Source: Methanofollis sp. UBA420
GTDB taxonomy: Archaea; Halobacteriota; Methanomicrobia; Methanomicrobiales; Methanofollaceae
Assembly (NCBI RefSeq): GCF_002498315.1
Contig: NZ_DAGX01000007.1
Span: 62,001 to 126,000, forward strand
DNA length: 64,000 nucleotides
Reading direction: 5' to 3'
Position 1 is the first letter of the stretch, and every line of letters begins with the position of its first letter. Below the pieces are notes generated by a model. That model was given only the letters and a program-made list of their open reading frames with translations, ran no database searches and had not been told where the DNA came from. The position numbers were made by a program, and so were the translations under genes. This document shows, piece by piece, positions 40,717-48,905 of this stretch.

Positions 40717-42777
40717 TTATCGGTGGAGCGTCCTCGCATTGACGGCCACGATCACGGTACTTGCGCTCATCAGAACCGCCCCCATCGCCGGCGTGAGAAG
40801 GATCCCGTACCCGATCGCTATCCCTGCAGCGAGCGGGATGGCAAACGCATTGTAACCCGTCGCCCAGAAAAGGTTCTGGACCATCTTTGCATACGTCTTC
40901 TTTGAGAGGTCGACGACTCCCACGACGTCCCGGGGATCGTTCCTGGCGAGCACGATATCCGCACTCTCGATTGCGACATCGGTCCCGGCGCCGATCGCAA
41001 TGCCGACATCTGCCTGTACCAGTGCCGGTGCGTCGTTGATTCCGTCGCCGACCATTGCGACGATATGGTCTTCCTGGACCTCTCTGACCTTCTCGGCCTT
41101 CTCGTGCGGGAGAACTTCGGCGAAGTACTGGTCAAGCCCGAGCTCCTCGGCCACCCAGCGGGCAACATACCGATTATCTCCAGTCAGCATCATGCAGTGA
41201 ATTCCCATCTGTTTCAACTGCGTGATCGCTTCACGTGACTCTTTTCGGATGATATCCGCGAGTGCCAGGGCCCCGATCACGGTGTCGTCTTCGAGCAGGA
41301 AGACGACCGTCTTCCCCTGTCTTTGCAGTGCCTCCACCCGTCCGTCGTCGACGGCGATCCCCTGCTCCTCCACGTATCCGGGGCTTACGACCTTCAGGTG
41401 TCGACCCGAGACGACCGCCTCGACGCCTTTTCCCGGGATAGTCCTGAAATTTTCCAGATATGCCAGTTCCAGCCCCTCTTCCTGTGATCTGCGGATGATG
41501 CCCTGTGCAATCGGGTGCTCTGACCGCGCCTCCAGGGAGGCGGCCAGCCGCACCACCCCGTCCTCGCCGAGAGGACCGAATGAGATGATGTCTGTCACGC
41601 CGAACCGCCCCTCGGTCAGAGTTCCGGTCTTGTCGAAGATGATGGCCTGGATGTCCTTTCCCCGTTCGAATGCCTGCCTCTCGCGGATGAGAAATCCCGA
41701 CTGTGCCGCGAGCGCCGTCGAGACCGCAACCACCAACGGGACTGCAAGTCCGAGTGCGTGCGGGCAGGCGATCACCATCACGGTGGCCGCCCGCTCGACG
41801 GCAAACCCGGTGTCGCGGGCAAGGAACACCCAGGCAACGAATGTCAGTGCGCTGACCGACAGTGCGATTACCACGAGATAGAATGCCGCTCGATTTGCGA
41901 GGTCCTGCGTGTGGGACCTGCTCTCCTGTGCCCGACGGACCAGTTCGACCACCTGGTTGAGGTACGTCTCGGCGCCGACCTTCCGCACCTCAACGACGAG
42001 CGAGCCTTCGCCGTTGATGGAACCCCCGATCACCGATGTTCCGGTCTGTTTGGCGATCGGTTGCGACTCCCCCGTCAGCATTGCCTCGTTGACGCTGGAG
42101 TCCCCCTCGATCACCACGCCGTCGACGGGGATCTTCTCGCCCGGCTTCACCAGAACACGGTCGTGGACGATCAGTGCCTCGACCTGCACGTCCTCGACGG
42201 AACCGTCTTTGAACAGATGCGCCTCCCTGGGGAGCATCTGTGCCAGATCTTCGAGGGCACGCGAAGCGCCGAGCACCGACCGCATCTCGATCCAGTGCCC
42301 GAGCAGCATGATATCGATCAGGGTGGCGAGTTCCCAGAAGAACCCCTCGCCGGGCATGCCGAAGATCACCGCGGCGCTGTAGATGTAGGCGACGGTGATC
42401 GCGACTGCGATCAGGGTCATCATCCCTGGTGTCCGACTTTTCAGTTCTTTTACAATCCCGGTGAGGAACGGATAGCCGCCGTAGAAGTAGACTGCGGATG
42501 CGAGGATCAGGACGATATAGTCTGCTCCCGGGACCTCGACGCTGAACCCGAGGAGCGTCTGGATGGTCGGCGAGAGGACGAGGATGGGAACCGTGAGGAC
42601 GACCGAGACGATGAACCGGCGTTTGAAGTCTTCGAGGGCATGGCGGTGGTCGCCCCCTCCGCTGTGCTGGTGGGTCTTCGGAGGTCCGCCTGCATGCTCT
42701 GCGGGAGTTATCTCTCCCTCTTCATGCATCGGCCGGTCGTGTGCATGATACCCGGCAGGGGTGTGTTCATGGTCCAT
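40717..42777 (-). CDS. copB: CopB-type heavy-metal (copper) P1B-ATPase
   Basis: 686 residues. His-rich cytoplasmic N-terminus (HEHTPAGYHAHDRPMHEEGE, about 3-50) instead of a CxxC domain. Transmembrane helices follow, with LTGES in the actuator domain, the intramembrane CPH motif VIACPHALG (about 333-341), phosphorylation site DKTGTLTEG (about 379-387), GDNR and GDGINDAP. CPH plus a His-rich tail marks the CopB/P1B-3 group, which exports copper (Cu2+ or Cu+) or silver. Length about normal for CopB. No regulator is adjacent. Flanked by copies of a short intergenic repeat, suggesting the locus was inserted or duplicated as a block. Confidence 0.92.
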   Translation of the reverse strand: MDHEHTPAGYHAHDRPMHEEGEITPAEHAGGPPKTHQHSGGGDHRHALEDFKRRFIVSVVLTVPILVLSPTIQTLLGFSVEVPGADYIVLILASAVYFYGGYPFLTGIVKELKSRTPGMMTLIAVAITVAYIYSAAVIFGMPGEGFFWELATLIDIMLLGHWIEMRSVLGASRALEDLAQMLPREAHLFKDGSVEDVQVEALIVHDRVLVKPGEKIPVDGVVIEGDSSVNEAMLTGESQPIAKQTGTSVIGGSINGEGSLVVEVRKVGAETYLNQVVELVRRAQESRSHTQDLANRAAFYLVVIALSVSALTFVAWVFLARDTGFAVERAATVMVIACPHALGLAVPLVVAVSTALAAQSGFLIRERQAFERGKDIQAIIFDKTGTLTEGRFGVTDIISFGPLGEDGVVRLAASLEARSEHPIAQGIIRRSQEEGLELAYLENFRTIPGKGVEAVVSGRHLKVVSPGYVEEQGIAVDDGRVEALQRQGKTVVFLLEDDTVIGALALADIIRKESREAITQLKQMGIHCMMLTGDNRYVARWVAEELGLDQYFAEVLPHEKAEKVREVQEDHIVAMVGDGINDAPALVQADVGIAIGAGTDVAIESADIVLARNDPRDVVGVVDLSKKTYAKMVQNLFWATGYNAFAIPLAAGIAIGYGILLTPAMGAVLMSASTVIVAVNARTLHR

Positions 42778-43022
42778 CGCCTCCCCCTGGCCCGCGTGGG
42801 TATCTAAAAGTATCGGACATCTACCCCCTCAGGATGGTTTCCGCACATCGGTGTCCTGCCGAGTTACTCCGGGTCGAGATGCCGATCGTCTTCTCCAGAT
42901 AAGAGTGTTGCGGAGAGGGAACCTCTACCGCACTTCTTTGGGATTCTCCCTATGCAATCAGCAAATGTAAGTGACAAAGTTTTTAGGACAATGCTGGAGT
43001 GAACTCCTCCTGGGGGATGCAT

Positions 43023-43340
43023 ATGGATGTTACTACCGCAGTGTTGTATGTGGTTCTGGGTGCCATACTGGGCGCAGTCGGACAGGGGACCAGGTCAATT
43101 GTTGGAATCAAGAAGAGATCGGATCAGGCAGCGGTGAAGAATGAAGAGATGAAGGAATGGTTCGATCTGAATCGACTCCTGTTCAGTCTTATTATCGGTG
43201 CAATCGCGGGCAGTTTCGCTGCTGTATTCCTGGTCGGAATGGAGATCGGTCAGGAGTTTCTCCTGGGCCTGATTGCAGCAGGATATGCCGGAACCGATTT
43301 CATTGAAGGAATCATCGAGACGAGGCTCCCTGCCCGATAG
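43023..43340 (+). CDS. small membrane protein, two to three helices
   Basis: 105 residues from ATG 43023, chosen because the RBS tggggg (43011-43016) is 6 bases upstream; ATG 43017 would touch it. Helices at about 5-25 (VLYVVLGAILGAVGQG) and about 52-95 (LLFSLIIGAIAGSFAAVFLV and FLLGLIAAGYAGTDFIEGI), with a charged loop of about 30 residues between (KKRSDQAAVKNEEMKEWFDLNR). Resembles small holin-like or phage-associated membrane proteins, but no family could be fixed. Confidence 0.7.
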   Translation: MDVTTAVLYVVLGAILGAVGQGTRSIVGIKKRSDQAAVKNEEMKEWFDLNRLLFSLIIGAIAGSFAAVFLVGMEIGQEFLLGLIAAGYAGTDFIEGIIETRLPAR

Positions 43341-43384
43341 ACCGTTCATGTAGGTTGGGGAAAAGGGATTCCGAGGGCGAGGAT

Positions 43385-43442
43385 GGATCTGCTGTAATCC
43401 ATGGATCACCTCCGTGCAGAGAAAAAACCGCGGATCAAAAAA
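43385..43442. repeat. intergenic repeat Y, copy 2
   Basis: gatctgctgtaatccatgg... to the run before agatccgc; partner of 40604-40672. The copB and small membrane-protein genes lie between the two copies. Confidence 0.65.
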
Positions 43443-43537
43443 GATCCGCACACTTTTCGTAGACCACGGAGGAGCTAGTTTCGGTCATGGCTTCGGGGTC
43501 CTGTTCTTTGCCATACGAAGACTTCCCTCATCACCGA

Positions 43538-44569
43538 TTAGTATTCACACCTGCGAGTCAGAGCCTGAGTTGCACACCGCAGACTTCCGCCCTGTCCGTT
43601 ATGAACCCCGAAATACACCGGATAGACGGAAATCCCACGCTTTTCCAGTTCTTCCCGGATATATTCATTGTCATTGTGATCGTTGTAGGACATGATGTAA
43701 TGACTTTCGTCAACGGGCAGACCATTGACGGCCAGCCTTGAGGCAGCTTCCAGAGACACCGTTATTGTGTCAAAGTCTTCAAGCGCTTTCGGGATGCCTT
43801 CTGCAAACGCTTCAGGACAGAGAATTGCAAGTCCTCTTCTGGGAACCGAAAGCACACAGTCGAGATGGAGAATCTCAGGCACCAATGGCACACGCATTAC
43901 ATTGAAGGCGTCACCCAGGAAATTTTTCAGCCAGCGATATCCGGCTTCATTTGAACCCACAGCGGGATTCATCGAGTTTCCCACCAGGATCGTGGTGCCG
44001 AGAACAATAACATCGCCACCTTCGAGCAACGGTGTTTCGTCGCCGGGAATTGCCAGTGGTTCTGTATGCGGCATGGCAACCCACCTGACGCCGTCAACGC
44101 ATTTTTCCCGTAAAATTTCACTGAAACCTGAGATGTCTGTTTTTCTGATTGGAGTTCTCAGATTGCATTCAATAACGGTGTTTCCGATGATCACCAGATT
44201 GTCACGGGGAAAATCCTGAGAGTATCCGTTTATCAGGATTTTTTCGCCATAGTTCTCCCGGATGAATTCCGGAGTTATCTCTTTTGGGCGAAGGACCTTT
44301 ACCCCGAGTTTTTTCAGAACAGCGATAAAGGCCTGAGTTTCTTCTTCAAGCATTTCGGATTCGCTTTTCCCCGTATCTGGGTGGATCATATCTGCAAAGT
44401 TCATTCCGGCCGTTTCCCGGGCATAGGCGGCTTCATCCTCCGGCAGAATCCGGAGAGCATTTTCAAACCATGGTGCCTTAAGGTCCGGTGTCATTCCGGT
44501 AGATAATCCTACGATCACTTCCCGAAGTTTTCCATATTCGTAGTCTACATAGATTTTTGCGTCTTCCAT
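43538..44569 (-). CDS. amidinotransferase/dimethylargininase-family protein
   Basis: 343 residues from ATG 44569 (MEDAKIYVDYEYGKLREVIVG); a TTG at 44647 would add 26 residues. The guanidino-modifying alpha/beta propeller fold is indicated by the substrate-acid motif DFPRDN (about 139-144), His in LHLDCVLSV (about 233-241) and the catalytic Cys in GGSLRCATQAL near the C-terminus (about 328-338). The family includes glycine/inosamine amidinotransferases, arginine deiminase and DDAH; which reaction is not decidable. A TATA-like tatttataaaac lies at 44666-44677. Confidence 0.82.
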   Translation of the reverse strand: MEDAKIYVDYEYGKLREVIVGLSTGMTPDLKAPWFENALRILPEDEAAYARETAGMNFADMIHPDTGKSESEMLEEETQAFIAVLKKLGVKVLRPKEITPEFIRENYGEKILINGYSQDFPRDNLVIIGNTVIECNLRTPIRKTDISGFSEILREKCVDGVRWVAMPHTEPLAIPGDETPLLEGGDVIVLGTTILVGNSMNPAVGSNEAGYRWLKNFLGDAFNVMRVPLVPEILHLDCVLSVPRRGLAILCPEAFAEGIPKALEDFDTITVSLEAASRLAVNGLPVDESHYIMSYNDHNDNEYIREELEKRGISVYPVYFGVHNGQGGSLRCATQALTRRCEY

Positions 44570-44665
44570 ATGTTTTTCCACTTCCCTGGGGACCCGTGTC
44601 AGGTACTCTGAAATGAGTCCCTCTCCGGGGTTACATTGTCGGTTCAAAGTAGTTTGGACAGGGAG

Positions 44666-44677
44666 TATTTATAAAAC
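44666..44677 (-). promoter_or_regulatory. TATA-like element of amidinotransferase-family gene
   Basis: Reads gttttataaata on the minus strand, a good archaeal TATA box, about 97-108 bases upstream of ATG 44569. Initiation about 25 bases downstream would leave a leader of about 75 bases. Confidence 0.5.
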
Positions 44678-44785
44678 ACATGGAATATAGTCGCGTTCGC
44701 CTGATGAGAATGGATACATCTCAAAATCAGCCTTCATGTATCGGCGGATATTTCCCGGAACCTGCAAAGAATATGAAAAAGAAGA

Positions 44786-44859
44786 TGGGCCCGCTGAGAT
44801 TCGAACTCAGGACCTCCGCCGTGTGAAGGCGACGTCATAGCCAGCTAGACCACGAGCCC
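44786..44859 (-). tRNA. tRNA-Val (anticodon CAC)
   Basis: 74 bases folding as a complete cloverleaf. Acceptor stem GGGCTCG/CGGGCCC (with one G-T pair) and discriminator A; D-arm GTCTAGCTGGCTATGAC; anticodon stem TCGCC/GGCGG around the loop TTCACAC, which gives anticodon CAC; T-arm CTGAG-TTCGAAT-CTCAG. No intron; CCA is not encoded. Confidence 0.92.
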
Positions 44860-44998
44860 TCGTGTTCGTACATCATTGGCGTAGCGTCATAATAAACCTT
44901 CTTCCTCTCCGCCCGCCTCCCGATGCGACAGGGGAGCGTGACAGGGCGGGTGCGCACGAAGAAAGGTGGGGCAGTGCGGAAGCGGTGTCAGAAAGGAA

Positions 44999-45069
44999 TG
45001 CATCGACCGGGAATTGAACCCGGGCTATTGGCTTGGAAGGCCAAAGTCATGCCACTAGACCATCGATGC
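44999..45069 (-). tRNA. tRNA-Gly (anticodon TCC)
   Basis: 71 bases, complete cloverleaf. Acceptor GCATCGA/TCGATGC plus discriminator A; anticodon stem TTGGC/GCCAA with loop CTTCCAA giving anticodon TCC; T-arm CCGGG-TTCAATT-CCCGG. No intron and no encoded CCA. Lies 140 bases from the tRNA-Val gene on the same strand. Confidence 0.92.
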
Positions 45070-45123
45070 AGGGGTACCGTACGATATTCGCACCGATGAC
45101 ATAAAATGGTATTGCCGGGGGGT

Positions 45124-46011
45124 TTACCGCGGCATATGCCCGATCTCTTCTTCGAGGGCCTCGAGGGCCGCAACCCGCTTCTCCAGGGTCGGGTGGGTGG
45201 AGAAGAGCTCCATGATGCTGTTGCCGGAGAGAGCCGGGATGATGAAGAAGGCGTTCGCCCCTTCGACCTCCTGCTTCTTCTCCGGCGGGATCATGTCCAT
45301 CCTGCCGCTGATCTTGTTGAGCGCGGAGATGAGGGCGCGGGGCTTGCCCGTGATGTACGCACTGCCCGCGTCGGCCGCAAACTCCCGGTACCGGGAGAGG
45401 GTGCGGATCAGCAGGGTGGCAACGATCCAGACGACGATCGAGACGACCCATGCGGCCATCCAGGCACCCCCCTCCCGGCGGTCGCCGCCGAGGGAGAAGA
45501 GCCAGGCGTTCTGCATGATGATCGCCGCCACCATCGCCAGGAACGAGGCGATGGTCAGGGTCATGACGTCCCTGTTCTTCACGTGCGCGATCTCGTGGGC
45601 GAGCACCGCCTCGAGTTCGTCGCGGGTGAGGAGACGCATGATCGAGTCAGTCGCCGCCACGACAGCGTGGGAGGGGCTCCTGCCGGTCGCGAAGGCATTG
45701 GGCACCGGGGAGGGCATGATGGCCACGCGGGGCTTGGGGATCCCTGCCTCTGCGGCGAGTTTCTCCACGATCCTGTGAAGCTCGGGGTACTCCTCCTCGC
45801 TCACTTCCTGGGCGCCTGTGCTCATGAGCACCAGCCTGTCGGAGAAGAAGTACTGCGCGAAGGCCATCACCGCGGCGATGGCGACAAGACTCCACGGACC
45901 GATGCCGAACAGGCTCCCGAGTATCGTGAGGAAGATCAGGTAGACCAGGAGCAGGAGTGCCCAGGTCATGAGCTGCCTCATCGTGAGCCCGAAATCACGT
46001 TTCCACTGCAT
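45124..46011 (-). CDS. htpX: M48 family zinc metalloprotease, HtpX homologue
   Basis: 295 residues from ATG 46011 (MQWKRDFGLTMRQLMTW); the frame remains open far upstream only as a shadow of thi4. Two N-terminal membrane helices (about 13-55), the zinc motif HEIAH (139-143), two more helices (about 152-200), then the third zinc ligand Glu in REFAADAGSA (about 213). Membrane-bound quality-control protease. Divergent from the thi4-family gene. Confidence 0.92.
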   Translation of the reverse strand: MQWKRDFGLTMRQLMTWALLLLVYLIFLTILGSLFGIGPWSLVAIAAVMAFAQYFFSDRLVLMSTGAQEVSEEEYPELHRIVEKLAAEAGIPKPRVAIMPSPVPNAFATGRSPSHAVVAATDSIMRLLTRDELEAVLAHEIAHVKNRDVMTLTIASFLAMVAAIIMQNAWLFSLGGDRREGGAWMAAWVVSIVVWIVATLLIRTLSRYREFAADAGSAYITGKPRALISALNKISGRMDMIPPEKKQEVEGANAFFIIPALSGNSIMELFSTHPTLEKRVAALEALEEEIGHMPR

Positions 46012-46116
46012 ATTACTATGAGGTATCTCTCTGTGCCTATAATACCTGCGACCCTGCCATCCGCGGAGAATGGCTATTTCAATCCGTATGCCCAATCTTT
46101 TCCCTGAAGTGGAACG

Positions 46117-46881
46117 ATGGAACTCGATGAAGTGACAATCAGCAGGGCGATCCTGAAGACGCAGATGGAGACGATGGTCGAGTACCTCGATCTCGACGTC
46201 GCCGTTATCGGCGGCGGCCCATCGGGCATCACCTGCGCTGCACTCCTTGCGGAGAAAGGACTCAAAGTCGGTCTTATTGAGAAGAAACTCTCCATCGGCG
46301 GCGGCATGTGGGGCGGCGGCATGATGTTCCCGAGAATCGTCGTCCAGGCCGCGGCAAAGCGCCTCCTCGACCGCTTCGGCATCGCCTCGACCGAGGCCGA
46401 GCCCGGCTATTATGTCGCGAAGTCCGTCGAATCCGTCTCCAAACTCACCGCCGCCGCCTGCACCGTGGGTGCCGAGTTCTTCAACCTCATCGCCGTCGAG
46501 GACGTCGTCGTCAAGGCCGACGGCCGGGTCGCGGGCCTCGTCATCAACTGGAGCCCGGTCGAGATGGCCGGCCTCCACGTCGACCCCCTCACCATCAGGT
46601 GCCGCGCCGTCGTCGACGCCACCGGTCACGACGCCACCATCTGTCACATGGTCGCGAAGAAGGGCGGCGACCTCCCCATCCGCGGCGAGGGCTACATGTG
46701 GGCCGAGCGGGCCGAGGGCAACATCCTCGACCACACGAAGGAAGTCTTCCCCGGCCTCTTCGTCTGCGGCATGGCCGCGAACGCCGTCGGCGGCGAGTGC
46801 CGCATGGGCCCGATCTTCGGCGGCATGCTCCTCTCCGGCGAGAGGGCCGCCGACCTCGTCGCCGCTGCGCTCAGGACCTGA
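46117..46881 (+). CDS. thi4: thiamine thiazole synthase, archaeal Thi4 type
   Basis: 254 residues. FAD/NAD-binding Rossmann motif VAVIGGGPSGITCAALLAEKG (about 29-49), SIGGGMWGGGMMFPR (about 66-80), and VDATGHDATICHMVAKK (about 165-181), where the sulfur-donor Cys lies in yeast Thi4. Archaeal Thi4 enzymes typically use free sulfide and lack that Cys; the segment here has both a Cys and a His close together, so reading alone does not settle the mechanism. C-terminal GMAANAVGGECRMGPIFGGML is typical. Some methanogen homologues make ribulose-1,5-bisphosphate, an alternative. Confidence 0.9.
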   Translation: MELDEVTISRAILKTQMETMVEYLDLDVAVIGGGPSGITCAALLAEKGLKVGLIEKKLSIGGGMWGGGMMFPRIVVQAAAKRLLDRFGIASTEAEPGYYVAKSVESVSKLTAAACTVGAEFFNLIAVEDVVVKADGRVAGLVINWSPVEMAGLHVDPLTIRCRAVVDATGHDATICHMVAKKGGDLPIRGEGYMWAERAEGNILDHTKEVFPGLFVCGMAANAVGGECRMGPIFGGMLLSGERAADLVAAALRT

Positions 46882-46895
46882 CCTCCCGGTCAGGA

Positions 46896-47585
46896 ATGAT
46901 AACCTTTTTTGATTGCCTCTCCAACGAGATGATCATGGACGAAGTCGATTCCGAGGCACTTGCCGATGCCGCCTACGGCATCTTCGAGATCCTGCTGAAC
47001 AGAGGACTCCTTGCACGCGGCGACCCCCTCTTTGCCCGCGTCGAAGGAGGGGTCGACTTCCAGGACGACTTCCTGGCGATCTTCGCCGACTTCGAGGCCG
47101 AGTACCCGCCTCTCGCCGCCGCCCTCGTCGGGCGCTTCGGGAGCGCGGCCGCCATCTATCATCTCATCTCAGGAGGCGAGGGGGTCACCCCCTCGAAGAC
47201 GACGGAGACCTACTGGATCATCGCCGACGACCCTGCGGCCGGGGACGTCGAGCCCTACGGCGAGCAGGCCGGCAAATGGCTCATCTTCTGCGAGACCGGG
47301 GAGGTCGACGCCCTCTGGAAGAAGATCAGGGACGCCACCGTCGCCGGCGACCTCGGCGTCTCCGCAAAAGTGAGCACCGCACGCCCCAATCCCGACTCCC
47401 GTGACGAGAGAAAGGTGGTCTACGTCTATACCCGCGACTGGAGCGACGAGGCCGACGTCATGCGGGTCAGGTCAGCGCTCAGGGCCCTCGGCGTCGAGCA
47501 GAGGATCGGCTACAAGCGCAACATCGAGACCTTTGCCGGGGAATACGCGGAAGAAGGCAAGAAGGTCACGTATTACAGCGCCTGA
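46896..47585 (+). CDS. BLES03-like (DUF1917, putative phosphothreonine lyase) protein
   Basis: 229 residues from ATG 46896; ATG 46935 (MDEVDSEALADA) is an alternative. The C-terminal ~130 residues (TYWIIADDP, GKWLIFCETGEVDALWKKI, KVSTARPNPDSRDERKVVYV, YTRDWSDEADVMRVRSALRALG, IGYKRNIETFAGEY) match the DUF1917/BLES03 family, annotated as putative phosphothreonine lyase from fold similarity. Biochemical role in archaea unknown. A nine-T run at 47593 follows the stop. Confidence 0.78.
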   Translation: MITFFDCLSNEMIMDEVDSEALADAAYGIFEILLNRGLLARGDPLFARVEGGVDFQDDFLAIFADFEAEYPPLAAALVGRFGSAAAIYHLISGGEGVTPSKTTETYWIIADDPAAGDVEPYGEQAGKWLIFCETGEVDALWKKIRDATVAGDLGVSAKVSTARPNPDSRDERKVVYVYTRDWSDEADVMRVRSALRALGVEQRIGYKRNIETFAGEYAEEGKKVTYYSA

Positions 47586-47592
47586 ATATTCC

Positions 47593-47601
47593 TTTTTTTT
47601 T
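47593..47601 (+). terminator. T-tract terminator
   Basis: Nine consecutive T, 8 bases after the stop of the BLES03-like gene, then ggttttg; a strong archaeal-type termination signal. Confidence 0.6.
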
Positions 47602-48159
47602 GGTTTTGTAGAATCGAACATGAGTCCCGGAGGGAGACTCAAGCATATCGGATGAAAATTGTTCTGAGGAGATCGTCTGGTCGGCGTGCCTTCCCGCACG
47701 CTCGCGCCGGGGGACTACGCCAAAAATCAAAGATTTTCGAGCGGCAGCCTCCTGGAACCAGCACGCAAGAACAGGATATCTCCAGTTATCATTCCAGAAA
47801 GTACTCTCACGGGAGGGTTTCTACAGTGCCTTTTTTTAGTTTTTTTTGAAAACCCTCGCGTGGAGTGAAAGTTTCCAGAAGAGATCGCGGGAGAATTCCT
47901 GTTCCCGGATGCCGGTGGCGGAGGACTGCCGCCCCCGGGAATTGTATTGGAAGAGGAGGGGGATCAGCGCTTCCTCTCCTGATATCTGGAGAAGAGATCA
48001 CTCTCGTATGACGATCTCAACAGAACACTTGTTTAAACGCCCGGACCGCTCGGGAGGGGGACGTGCAGACGCACCGCGGACACTCTCCGGGCAACAACAC
48101 AGAAAAGTATGGTGAGGGTACCTGCCGTGCGGCCGGTCGCACGTCCCTCTCTATCCTGT
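47602..48159. repeat. non-coding region with dispersed hairpin repeats
   Basis: About 560 bases without a credible gene. Contains ccgggggactacgcc, the hairpin aaaatcaaagatttt (47722-47738 region) followed by cgagcggcagcctcc, and gaggactgccgcccccgggaatt near 47921. These share words with the intergenic regions at 3.3 kb and 56.0-56.2 kb. The T-runs at 47830 and 47840 look like non-coding spacer. Confidence 0.6.
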
Positions 48160-48306
48160 TTACGCCTTGCGTTCCTTGTTCTTGGGGCGGAGGTGCTTGT
48201 AGCCGCACTTGCGGCACTGTGTTGCTCTCAGTGCATTCCGTGCGTTGCAGCGCATGCAGACCATGACGTTGAGCAACCTTGCTTCTGCTTCAGGGAACCG
48301 TGCCAT
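48160..48306 (-). CDS. rpl40e: 50S ribosomal protein L40e
   Basis: 48 residues, too short for many ORF finders. Translation from ATG 48306 gives MARFPEAEARLLNVMVCMRC with a zinc finger C-x2-C (17, 20) ... C-x2-C (31, 34) and a basic tail KHLRPKNKERKA. This is a full match to the archaeal L40e layout. Last gene of the minus-strand information-processing run that begins with aIF2-gamma, after a 47-base gap. Confidence 0.93.
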   Translation of the reverse strand: MARFPEAEARLLNVMVCMRCNARNALRATQCRKCGYKHLRPKNKERKA

Positions 48307-48353
48307 ATCTTATCTCACCACTATTCGTTCTAAGTACAACGACGTTTGTCCAC

Positions 48354-48905
48354 TTAAGGATATTGATCCTCCAGCCAGGCCCTGAAGGCGGCGAGTGCCC
48401 GCGCCCTGTGGGAGATCAGGTTCTTCTCCGCGAGCGGGATCTCGGCGAATGTCCGGCCGCCGACCGCGAAGATCGGGTCGTACCCGAACCCCACGCCCCC
48501 CCGCGGTGCGTCGGTCACCTCGCCCTCGACGATGCCGGAGAAGACTCTGACCTCGCCGACCTCGTCCGCGTAGGCGATCGCCGTCTCGAAGTGGGCCTGC
48601 CTGTCCTCCCTCCCTGCCATCAACCTGAGGACTCCCTCGTTCCCGATCGTCCCCTGGACATAGGCGGCGTACGGGCCGGGAAAACCGTTCAGGGCATCGA
48701 TCGAGAAGGCCGTGTCGTCGACGATCAACGGCCGCCGCACCTGCTCCCAGGCGTACCGCGCCTTCTCGCGGGCGATGTTCCTGACATCGTTGTCCCTGTA
48801 CTCCGGGATATCGAGGCTGATATGCTCCACCTCGGCGACGCCTGCAAAGAAACTCGCCACCTCCTCGGCCTTGTGCCTGTTGGAGGTCACGACCGCGATC
48901 CTCAG
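48354..48905 (-). CDS. rdgB: XTP/dITP diphosphatase (Ham1/RdgB), apparent CTG start
   Basis: 183 residues. Non-canonical purine NTP pyrophosphatase with VTSNRHKAEEV at the N-terminus, VDDTAFSIDALNGFPGPYAAYV (about 63-84), GFGYDPIF (about 135) and FAEIPLAEKN. The conserved N-terminal strand reads RIAVVTSN, and the only codon before it that could start translation is CTG at 48905, overlapping the TGA of the Kae1-Bud32 gene (CTCTGA). The next GTG would remove the first strand. So a CTG start with translational coupling is the best reading; a frameshift or sequence error upstream is the alternative. Confidence 0.85.
   Translation of the reverse strand: MRIAVVTSNRHKAEEVASFFAGVAEVEHISLDIPEYRDNDVRNIAREKARYAWEQVRRPLIVDDTAFSIDALNGFPGPYAAYVQGTIGNEGVLRLMAGREDRQAHFETAIAYADEVGEVRVFSGIVEGEVTDAPRGGVGFGYDPIFAVGGRTFAEIPLAEKNLISHRARALAAFRAWLEDQYP

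Noticed and set aside
45124..46734. A 536-codon minus-strand frame suggesting a longer HtpX
   Set aside because: The upstream part is the antisense shadow of the thi4-family gene; the HtpX start with two membrane helices is at 46011.
46308..47585. A 425-codon plus-strand frame spanning thi4 and the next gene
   Set aside because: The first half is an Arg/Pro-rich shadow of thi4 in another frame; the real protein begins at or after 46896.
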